This document shows positions 6,136-11,701 of a stretch of 11,701 nucleotides of DNA, one piece after another; positions within the stretch are counted from its first letter, which is position 1; every line of letters begins with the position of its first letter. The stretch is from Candidatus Roizmanbacteria bacterium (GTDB taxonomy: Bacteria > Patescibacteriota > Microgenomatia > UBA1406 > GWC2-37-13): the NCBI GenBank assembly GCA_013334845.1, contig JAAXWV010000025.1:1-11701 (forward strand). The letters run 5' to 3'. The position numbers and the translations under genes are program-made. The notes under the pieces are model-generated. The model was not told the origin of the DNA. It did not search any database and saw only the letters and a program-made list of their open reading frames with translations.

Positions 6136-7839
6136 ATGAAGATATCCTATAAGTACGAGCTGCTTTCAACCGACACCCTATCCGAAAAAGAAGTGGTAAA
6201 TAAACTACTTGAATCACGTAACATCACTGATATTACCACTTTCCTAAACCCGATTAATCCCGCAGCCATTCAGATCGCTGACTTCGGCTACGAAAAAGAG
6301 ATAAAAACCACTTTAACCCTTTTGGAAGAGATCAAACAGAAAGATCAAACAGTTGTTGTTTACACGGATTATGATGCGGACGGTATTACCGGCGGGACTA
6401 TTTTGTGGGAGACGCTCCACCTCCTCGGATTTAAGGTGATGCCCTATGTGCCCCATCGCAAGATGGAAGGATACGGCTTCTCTATCCGCGGAATTGATAC
6501 GGTTAAGAAGGAATTTGACCCAACGTTGATTATCAGCGTTGATCACGGCATTTCAGGGCGGGAAAAAATTCAGTATGCCAGAAACCTCGGTTTACATGTA
6601 ATCGTTACTGATCATCATTTGAAACCTAAGCACATTCCGGAAGATGCGGATGCCATATTTCACATCCCGGTGCTCTCCGGCTCAGGTGTGGCGTATTTTT
6701 TTGCAAAGCTAATCTTTGAGCATTTCCAAAAGACTACAAGCAAAGATATAAATGAAAAACTCACCCATAATTTTCAACATGACTATCTTGCGCTGGCTGC
6801 CATCGGCACAGTCGCTGATCTCGTGCCCCTTCAAGGGCCGTCTCGGAGCGTGGTTAAATATGGTCTGGCGGCATTTGCCTCAGTAAATAAAATTGGGCTC
6901 AAGCAGATTATGAAAGATGCAGGTATTGATGGTAAGCCAATTACCCCATACGAAATCGGGTTTGTCATCGCACCGCGGATTAATGCTATTGGAAGACTAG
7001 AACATGCTATTGACGCTTTACGACTTCTTTGTACCACAAGCACAACCAAAGCAGAAGAACTCTCTTTCAAGATTGACGATCTTAACAAGACGCGGCAGGA
7101 TCTGGTTAAAGTAGCAGTGCAGGAGGCAAAAGAGATGGTTGAGTTGATAACGACGGAACAGGGAGTTCTCCCCAATATTATTGTACTCACCTCACAGAGT
7201 TGGCACGAGGGAATTATTGGCCTTATTGCCGCGAAAATGGTTGAAGAATACCATCGGCCGGCCATTATAATGACTAGCGGCGACGGAATTTATAAGGGTT
7301 CTGCCCGATCTATTCCTTCATTTCATATCACTGAGTTTCTCCAGTCAATGCAGGAGTTATTACTTGGCGCTGGAGGGCACAAACAAGCTGCGGGCTTCTC
7401 GCTGGAAGTAGGAAAGCTAGGGCTTTTTCTCGAACGCGTACAGAAAGGCGCGATGGAACTAGCATCATCTATAGATCTGGAAAAAGTGATAGAAGCAGAT
7501 ATCAAGATGCCTATTCAGCGGGCTACAATGAAGTTGGTAGAAGAACTGGAAAAGCTAAGTCCATTCGGGATTGGTAATCCGAAACCTCTTTTTTATACTG
7601 AAGGAGTACTGCTTGATGCACGATTATTTGGGAAGGGTAATGAGCATATAAGGTTGTATGTGCGCGATCCGGAGGTGAAGATGAATCCCATTGAGATTCT
7701 CGCCTTTTCTCACGCTGATATCTTCCCGACACTTAAACCCCACATGAAACTCGGAGTAGTTTATACTCTCGATAAAAATATCTGGATGGGGAAAGAGAGA
7801 TTACAGGCGATATGCAATCACATCGTTGTTAACGCTTAA
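6136..7839 (+). CDS. recJ: Single-stranded-DNA-specific 5'-3' exonuclease RecJ
   Basis: RecJ degrades single-stranded DNA 5' to 3' in recombination, mismatch and base-excision repair, using Mn or Mg held by DHH-family motifs. The 567-residue length is normal. Visible motifs are DYDADG (78-83), SVDHG (134-138), TDHH (158-161), GTVADLVPL (224-232) and RINAIGR (281-287). The DHHA1 part has SWHEGIIGL (355-363), GSARS (388-392) and GGHKQAAGF (413-421). An OB-type C-terminal domain should occupy about 430-567. All metal ligands look intact, in contrast to the DHH-like protein two genes upstream. After TDHH, the usual VNPxxxxCxYPFKxL stretch is shortened to FHIPVLSGSGVAY. The gene starts four bases after rmuC and its last 11 bases overlap the end of the minus-strand gene beyond it. 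Confidence 0.96.
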   Translation: MKISYKYELLSTDTLSEKEVVNKLLESRNITDITTFLNPINPAAIQIADFGYEKEIKTTLTLLEEIKQKDQTVVVYTDYDADGITGGTILWETLHLLGFKVMPYVPHRKMEGYGFSIRGIDTVKKEFDPTLIISVDHGISGREKIQYARNLGLHVIVTDHHLKPKHIPEDADAIFHIPVLSGSGVAYFFAKLIFEHFQKTTSKDINEKLTHNFQHDYLALAAIGTVADLVPLQGPSRSVVKYGLAAFASVNKIGLKQIMKDAGIDGKPITPYEIGFVIAPRINAIGRLEHAIDALRLLCTTSTTKAEELSFKIDDLNKTRQDLVKVAVQEAKEMVELITTEQGVLPNIIVLTSQSWHEGIIGLIAAKMVEEYHRPAIIMTSGDGIYKGSARSIPSFHITEFLQSMQELLLGAGGHKQAAGFSLEVGKLGLFLERVQKGAMELASSIDLEKVIEADIKMPIQRATMKLVEELEKLSPFGIGNPKPLFYTEGVLLDARLFGKGNEHIRLYVRDPEVKMNPIEILAFSHADIFPTLKPHMKLGVVYTLDKNIWMGKERLQAICNHIVVNA

Positions 7840-8404
7840 AAAAAGGGCCTTTACGAAGCGTTCCACGCCTTCTTTTATCACTTTGAGGCAATTTCCTCTC
7901 TCTTCCATGCCATACATAAACTTCAATTTTCTTACCGATATTGTTAGGCGATGTCACGGGGAGTCTAGTTGGGCTAAGAGATGCGTCGAAATCATTTTCA
8001 GCTGCTGCAATCGTATCAGGCTTCGAATTTTTTCTAATCCTTTGAAAAGACGCATCGATAGCTTCCTGAGGCATATCCTTTACAACTCTGTCTGGATCTA
8101 CACTTATCGATAAATCAACCTTTATATTCATAGCGGCTGCTATAGTTTTCAACATCAATGATGCGGCAACTATAAAATTGGAAACAGGATGCTCTTTATC
8201 ATTTTCATCTGAAGATAAGAAATAATCCATAGCTTCAACAGCTGGACCTCCAAACTTTTCTCGGATCAAATTCATCGCAGCTTCATGATCTTCCAGTGTT
8301 GCTATTTTACCACCGACAAGTTCATAGTAAAGCTTTTTTGCAAGCTCAGCATCTGTAAGCGATACTTTACTGTCAGTAATATGGGAAACTTCATGTTCAT
8401 TCAT
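7829..8404 (-). CDS. Hypothetical protein, 191 residues, unrecognised
   Basis: I do not recognise this protein. From the ATG at 8404-8402 it reads MNEHEVSHITDSKVSLTDAE and looks soluble, with no signal peptide or long hydrophobic segment. Residues about 17-60 look helical and acidic, 75-95 form a moderately hydrophobic helix (VSNFIVAASLMLKTIAAAM), a short strand-like stretch NIKVDLSISVDP spans 93-104, and the last 25 residues are strongly basic (HGRERKLPQSDKRRRGTLRK). It is the only minus-strand gene between plus-strand genes here. It ends inside the recJ stop region (11-base overlap, tail to tail) and starts 135 bases from aspS, divergently. A good TTGACA/TAAAAT promoter precedes it, supporting expression. 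No Shine-Dalgarno is visible. The basic tail might bind nucleic acid, but that is only a guess from composition. Confidence 0.7.
   Translation of the reverse strand: MNEHEVSHITDSKVSLTDAELAKKLYYELVGGKIATLEDHEAAMNLIREKFGGPAVEAMDYFLSSDENDKEHPVSNFIVAASLMLKTIAAAMNIKVDLSISVDPDRVVKDMPQEAIDASFQRIRKNSKPDTIAAAENDFDASLSPTRLPVTSPNNIGKKIEVYVWHGRERKLPQSDKRRRGTLRKGPFFKR
7831..7876. terminator. Weak candidate terminator region between convergent recJ and the minus-strand gene
   Basis: Two alternative weak structures lie where the converging genes meet. A 7-bp inverted repeat, AACGCTT (7831-7837) with AAGCGTT (7856-7862), encloses 18 bases containing an A7 run (a T7 run on the minus strand). A small GCGT-TCC-ACGC hairpin (7858-7868) is followed by CTTCTTTT on the plus strand. 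Neither is a textbook terminator. Confidence 0.2.
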
Positions 8405-8465
8405 ATACTATAAATTCATAACTGCTAAAATACATATCACTGCTTCATTTTAACTATAGGTTATA

Positions 8466-8493
8466 ATTTTATCATACTCGTATATATTGTCAA
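8466..8493 (-). promoter_or_regulatory. Promoter of the minus-strand hypothetical gene
   Basis: On the minus strand, a consensus TTGACA (8493-8488) is followed after 16 bases by TAAAAT (8471-8466), preceded by TGA, giving an extended -10. The start would be near 8459, leaving a leader of about 55 bases before the ATG at 8404. Its -35 shares bases with the -35 of the plus-strand aspS promoter. Confidence 0.6.
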
Positions 8494-8515
8494 TCACAAC
8501 TCAAAATGATATCAT
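8487..8515 (+). promoter_or_regulatory. aspS promoter
   Basis: TTGTCA (8487-8492) and TATCAT (8510-8515) are 17 bases apart, and the -10 has an upstream TGA (8507-8509). The predicted start at about 8522 leaves a leader of about 17 bases before the ATG at 8539. An in-frame ATG at 8506 overlaps this -10 and so cannot be the start if the promoter is used. A second possible -10, TATACT (8515-8520), lies just beside it. Confidence 0.5.
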
Positions 8516-8534
8516 ATACTATTTCAAACAGTAT
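8506..8534. repeat. Two adjacent inverted repeats over the aspS promoter and leader
   Basis: ATGATATCAT (8506-8515) is a perfect 10-bp palindrome covering the aspS -10. Directly next to it, ATACT (8516-8520) and AGTAT (8530-8534) form a 5-bp inverted repeat around nine bases. They could be an operator or may reflect the AT-rich composition; nothing else in the sequence decides this. Confidence 0.25.
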
Positions 8535-8538
8535 CAAT

Positions 8539-9903
8539 ATGAAAAAACTCTTTATCGAAAACACCGTCGAACATGTTGGAGAAGTTGTTGATCTATACGG
8601 ATGGGTTGACACCGTGAGAGACCACAAAAAGATCGTCTTCATCGACTTGCGTGACCGGACTGGTATTGTACAGATAGTAGGTGGCGAAGACTTTAAAGGG
8701 CTTTCACCAGAAGATGTAGTTCATATTAAGGGTCTTGTTAAGGAACGTCCGGAAAAACTCATTAATCCTAAAATCAAAACAGGCGCTATCGAAATCGAAG
8801 GAAAGGAAGTTGTGATACTCAATAAATCGCTCACTCCTCCCCTGCCGCTCAACACCGACGGATACGATATTGATGAAGAAGTGCGCCTCAAATACCGCTA
8901 TCTTGATCTGCGGAGAAAGCGTCTGACCCGAAATATTATACTTCGGTCAAAAATGGTTCGCCTCGTGCGGGAGTTTCTTACCTCAAAAGGCTTTATTGAG
9001 ATTGAGACTCCGCTCCTGACTAAATCTACGCCAGAGGGTTCACGTGATTTTCTTGTCCCTTCAAGAATGCAACCGGGCAAATTTTATGCTCTTCCCCAAT
9101 CCCCTCAACAGTACAAACAGCTCCTCATGGCAGCCGGGTTCGAACGATATTTCCAGATTGCAAAATGCCTACGTGATGAAGATTTACGTGCTGATCGGGG
9201 ATTTGAACATACTCAAATTGACCTTGAGATGAGTTTCGTAAATCGCGAAGACGTGATGAAGCTAGACGAAGAGATGGTTACTACTATAGCCGAAGAGCTT
9301 GGATATACCATTAAACAAAAGCCATTTCCTGTATTCACTTATAAAGAAGCAATGGAAAAATACGGAGCAGATAAGTTTGATATGCGAACTGAAGAAGATA
9401 AACAAAATGGTGTATTGGCATTTGCCTGGGTTATAGACTTCCCCTTTTTTGAAAGGGACGACGAAAACAAGTGGACCTTCACCCATAACCCGTTTTCCGC
9501 CCCTATGCCAGAACATCGAGAAATGCTTTTAAACAAGGAGAATATTGACACTATTATGGCTACACAGTACGATCTTGTCTGTAATGGATATGAAGTCGGT
9601 GGAGGTAGTATTCGCACTCACGAACCATCTGTTCTCAAATCAACTCTCGAAATCATGGGATATACTGAAGAGAGAATTCAAGCTGAGTTTGGGCATATGC
9701 TTGAGGCTTTTCAATATGGCACTCCTCCTCATGGTGGACTCGCTCACGGCATTGAACGACTTATGATGATTCTTACCGGTGAGCCTTATCTACGTGAGGT
9801 TGTCGCTTTCCCCATGACATCCACTGGTCAGACTGCGGCCACCAATGCGCCGTCTCCGGTCGATGAAAAACAACTCAAAGAGCTGGGAATAAAAGTAGTG
9901 TAG
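8539..9903 (+). CDS. aspS: Aspartate--tRNA ligase, short form lacking the GAD insertion
   Basis: This class IIb synthetase charges tRNA-Asp with aspartate. From ATG 8539 (MKKLFIENTV) it has 454 residues. The N-terminal OB anticodon-binding domain (about 1-100) contains GWVDTVRDHKKIVFIDLRDR (21-40). The catalytic core has motif 1 around 146-160, TPEGSRDFLVPSR (164-176), LPQSPQ (185-190), motif 2 FQIAKCLRDEDLRADR (205-220) with TQIDLEMSF, and motif 3 GGLAHGIERL (399-408). It resembles the bacterial type throughout, but that type is near 590 residues because a GAD domain of about 130 residues sits in the catalytic domain. Here KFDMR (279-283) runs almost directly into FAWVIDFPFFE (295-305), so the insertion is missing. 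His29 in RDHKK matches the residue associated with non-discriminating enzymes that also charge tRNA-Asn. The in-frame ATG at 8506 was rejected because it overlaps the promoter. Confidence 0.95.
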   Translation: MKKLFIENTVEHVGEVVDLYGWVDTVRDHKKIVFIDLRDRTGIVQIVGGEDFKGLSPEDVVHIKGLVKERPEKLINPKIKTGAIEIEGKEVVILNKSLTPPLPLNTDGYDIDEEVRLKYRYLDLRRKRLTRNIILRSKMVRLVREFLTSKGFIEIETPLLTKSTPEGSRDFLVPSRMQPGKFYALPQSPQQYKQLLMAAGFERYFQIAKCLRDEDLRADRGFEHTQIDLEMSFVNREDVMKLDEEMVTTIAEELGYTIKQKPFPVFTYKEAMEKYGADKFDMRTEEDKQNGVLAFAWVIDFPFFERDDENKWTFTHNPFSAPMPEHREMLLNKENIDTIMATQYDLVCNGYEVGGGSIRTHEPSVLKSTLEIMGYTEERIQAEFGHMLEAFQYGTPPHGGLAHGIERLMMILTGEPYLREVVAFPMTSTGQTAATNAPSPVDEKQLKELGIKVV

Positions 9904-9932
9904 AATATATCTATTACGATATAGACACTACG

Positions 9933-10859
9933 GTGAAAACACTCAATCTCAACAGTATTAAATTTCCGGCTTTAATCTTTTTATATACACTTTTATTTCT
10001 GTTCTACCCGGGTGATTCGTGGCTTTTCCACACATTTGCCTATAATCGGGAATTATTTGACAAGCCGCTAGAATACATTCCTGTCCGACCCGTTCACGTT
10101 GCCTATCCGAAATACAGTTCATATGTGCCTTTTTTGACTGCTGAAGGAGTATATATCGTAGATCTAGATACCTTCTCTCCTGTCTTTGAGCGAAATGCCC
10201 ACGAACATCTCTATCCTGCTTCTACCACCAAAATACTCACAGCACTAGTAGCGATGGATGTTTTTAAAACAGACGACATCATTACAGTAAAACGAGATTT
10301 TCAAGACGGTCAAGTAATGGGACTTTTCCAAGGAGAGCGGATTACGGTTGAGACTTTGCTCTACGGCGCACTCGTCCATTCAGGGAATGATGCTGCGTAT
10401 GCCCTCGCTGATGCGTATGGATACGATAAGTTCATCGACCTTATGAATAAAAAAGCTTCTGAGCTCAAGATGAGTGATAGTCATTTTAAAAATCCAGCCG
10501 GGCTTGATGAGGATGGACAGCTTTCTTCTCCATTCGATCTCGCGCTTGCCGGTCGGGAATTGCTTAAAAACAAACTACTTAAAAAAATTGTCAGCACAAA
10601 AGAGATTATTTTATCAGATGTCGATTATAAAAAATTTCACACGCTTTCGAATGTAAATAAGCTCCTAGGTGAGATACAGGGAATTGGCGGATTAAAAACT
10701 GGTTATACAGAGAATGCAGGGGAGAATCTGGTAAGTTTTTACCGCAAAGACGGTCACCAACTCTTGATTGTAATTATGAAAAGTCAGGATCGATTTAATG
10801 ACACTCGAACCGCCGTAAAATGGATTGATGAAAATGTCTCTTATTTCACACTTCATTAA
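9933..10859 (+). CDS. D-alanyl-D-alanine carboxypeptidase, peptidase family S11
   Basis: Enzymes of this penicillin-binding family remove the terminal D-Ala from peptidoglycan stem peptides outside the cytoplasmic membrane. The 308-residue product starts with an uncleaved anchor or signal sequence (hydrophobic about 11-26). The catalytic domain follows at about 68-285 with the three active-site motifs intact: STTK (97-100, nucleophile Ser97), SGN (150-152) and KTG (255-257). Supporting stretches are YPAST before the nucleophile, NPAGLDEDGQ (187-196) and GIGGLKTGYTENAG (250-263). The C-terminal beta domain of PBP5/DacA-like enzymes is absent. GTG at 9933 is the only sensible start, since the next in-frame ATG would remove the nucleophile. 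It lies 29 bases after aspS; TAGAAT (9901-9906) or TATAGA (9920-9925) could be a -10, neither convincing. The stop abuts the stop of the converging minus-strand gene. Confidence 0.92.
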   Translation: MKTLNLNSIKFPALIFLYTLLFLFYPGDSWLFHTFAYNRELFDKPLEYIPVRPVHVAYPKYSSYVPFLTAEGVYIVDLDTFSPVFERNAHEHLYPASTTKILTALVAMDVFKTDDIITVKRDFQDGQVMGLFQGERITVETLLYGALVHSGNDAAYALADAYGYDKFIDLMNKKASELKMSDSHFKNPAGLDEDGQLSSPFDLALAGRELLKNKLLKKIVSTKEIILSDVDYKKFHTLSNVNKLLGEIQGIGGLKTGYTENAGENLVSFYRKDGHQLLIVIMKSQDRFNDTRTAVKWIDENVSYFTLH

Positions 10860-11701
10860 CTATTCGCTATACGAAGCGTCAATTGCGGGGACATACGCTA
10901 CAAAATTATCGCTTCCTAGAAATATATAGACAGGCTGGATATAATCGGTATACGTGTCCACGTCGAGATACCCAAGGAACATCTTCTTAATAACGATATT
11001 TGTGGTTGTGGCAGGTTTGGATACAACAAAAGCTGTTCCCGATACAAGCTCTTCCCAAGCTGTATCACCAGATTTGAGGGGATATACTCCAACCTGCTCG
11101 GCAGACCTATCGTAGTGTTTGATTTGCGCCCGCACTACCTTATATCCACTGCTATTGTAGGCGAGCACCACATAGTTTTGGCTGTTGAAATAGTTTTGAG
11201 ACACGAACGGAATAGTATCGGGAATCTCACTCACGTCCGGTCGATAAAAATCAACCTCAACCATATTTGCTTCGGAAGCATTTTGAGTAACGGCCAAGTC
11301 ATCACGAAGCGGATTATATACGAGATAGATAATATTTGTTTTTCCTCTCGCCAATTCATCAGGATACCGTCCCACCGACTTTACAACGTCAATTGCCTTG
11401 GATTCAATGTCTTTCTGCGGAGGGAGAGCTGTTCCGTCAAAAAAAGAACTTTGACTTTTCAGATCATAGCTGTAAGTAAAGTTAAAGTTGGTAATATCAA
11501 TATTCATTTTTTGCTTACCATCCTCGAATGAAGCCTCTGTACCTGACAGTTTGTGCTTGGTAACTTCTGTATCTATACCAATTGATTTTGCCATGATGTA
11601 TATTTTTTCCCTAAAGCCGAAATTGGTGGTATTCGATAGTAGGTAAAACACTTTCGCTGCCTGAGTTGCAGTAACGGGAGTACCTTCTATGGTGTCTAAA
11701 G
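10860..11701 (-). CDS. Hypothetical protein, C-terminal part (5' end outside the window)
   Basis: I do not recognise this protein with confidence. The frame stays open to the right edge, so the start lies beyond the window; an in-frame GTG at 11651-11649 is internal (the sequence before it reads TPVTATQAAK). About 279 residues are visible. They are polar, rich in Asn, Thr, Ser, Tyr and Val, poor in Cys, and show alternating strand-like segments (NIDITNFNFTYSYDL, NYVVLAYNSSGYKVVRAQI, TNIVIKKMFLGYLDV). The end QPVYIFLGSDNFVAYVPAI resembles terminal strands of outward-facing proteins such as the YycH/YycI type, but this is only a loose likeness. YPLKSGDTAWEELVSGTAFVV would fit a helix packed on a sheet. 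An extracytoplasmic protein with an N-terminal anchor outside the window is inference. Its stop (TAG) directly abuts the carboxypeptidase stop, with no spacer. Confidence 0.75.
   Translation of the reverse strand, partial: LDTIEGTPVTATQAAKVFYLLSNTTNFGFREKIYIMAKSIGIDTEVTKHKLSGTEASFEDGKQKMNIDITNFNFTYSYDLKSQSSFFDGTALPPQKDIESKAIDVVKSVGRYPDELARGKTNIIYLVYNPLRDDLAVTQNASEANMVEVDFYRPDVSEIPDTIPFVSQNYFNSQNYVVLAYNSSGYKVVRAQIKHYDRSAEQVGVYPLKSGDTAWEELVSGTAFVVSKPATTTNIVIKKMFLGYLDVDTYTDYIQPVYIFLGSDNFVAYVPAIDASYSE

Noticed and set aside
6831..7265. 144-codon open frame on the minus strand inside recJ
   Set aside because: It lies wholly antisense to the conserved RecJ core. Its product is rich in Ser/Ile/Thr without domain character and it has no promoter; it is a by-product of recJ codon use.
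7826..8113. 95-codon plus-strand frame opposite the hypothetical gene
   Set aside because: The minus-strand frame over the same DNA is twice as long and has a good promoter. The plus-strand product is Cys/Arg-rich with no domain-like pattern.
8506..8538. Upstream ATG start for aspS
   Set aside because: It overlaps the predicted -10, and the added eleven residues do not resemble an AspRS N-terminus, whereas MKKLFIENTV does.
10863..10878. Small hairpins TTCG-CTATA-CGAA and CGCT-ATACGA-AGCG just after the carboxypeptidase stop
   Set aside because: Stems of only 4 bp, no T run, and inside the coding end of the converging gene; not supportable as a terminator.
11649..11651. GTG as the start of the last minus-strand gene
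   Set aside because: The frame continues upstream to the window edge with protein-like sequence, so the true start is outside the window.
1..11701. Search by eye for CRISPR repeats, tRNA, rRNA, insertion sequences, attachment sites and phage genes
   Set aside because: No repeated spacer pattern, no transposase or integrase motifs, and no RNA-gene structure was noticed. Nearly all DNA is covered by recognisable housekeeping genes.
1..11701. Alternative genetic code with TGA read as Gly or Trp
   Set aside because: All conserved proteins are full length in the standard code with no in-frame TGA needed, and tryptophan is encoded by TGG where checked.

Overview
The window (about 11.7 kb) reads as ordinary, compactly organised bacterial chromosome. 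The most likely source is a Candidate Phyla Radiation (Patescibacteria) genome, perhaps of the Microgenomates type. That assignment is inference from gene content and gene form: the end of a DUF4012 protein, a very short IF-2 with no N-terminal domains, an aspartyl-tRNA synthetase without the usual bacterial GAD insertion, near-zero gene spacing, and no recognisable Shine-Dalgarno sequence before any start. Tryptophan is encoded by TGG where checked and every gene reads through in the standard bacterial code. None of the eleven genes ends in TGA.

Left part (1-7839, all + strand): end of a DUF4012 surface/secreted protein; rplY (ribosomal protein L25/CTC type); nusA; infB; a gene for a DHH-phosphoesterase-like protein that has lost most of its metal ligands; rmuC; recJ. 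This is an information-processing block combining ribosome, transcription elongation, translation initiation and DNA recombination/repair. nusA-infB is the core of the widespread rimP-nusA-infB-rbfA-truB cluster, and the DHH-like gene lies where many bacteria carry nrnA. rimP, rbfA and truB are not in the window. Several starts here are preceded at 6-8 bases by an extended -10 element (TGCTANAAT), which predicts leaderless or nearly leaderless mRNAs.

Middle (7829-8538): a minus-strand gene for an unrecognised 191-residue protein overlaps the end of recJ tail to tail. Its promoter and the aspS promoter are divergent and share the same -35 bases.

Right part (8539-11701): aspS, then a membrane-anchored or secreted D,D-carboxypeptidase (S11 family), then the 3' part of an unrecognised minus-strand gene whose stop codon abuts the stop of the carboxypeptidase gene. 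No stretch over 300 bases lacks a gene. I saw no tRNA, rRNA, CRISPR array, insertion sequence or phage gene. I found no clear new multi-gene system. The points most worth a second look are the degenerate DHH protein, the start-proximal promoters and the reduced AspRS.
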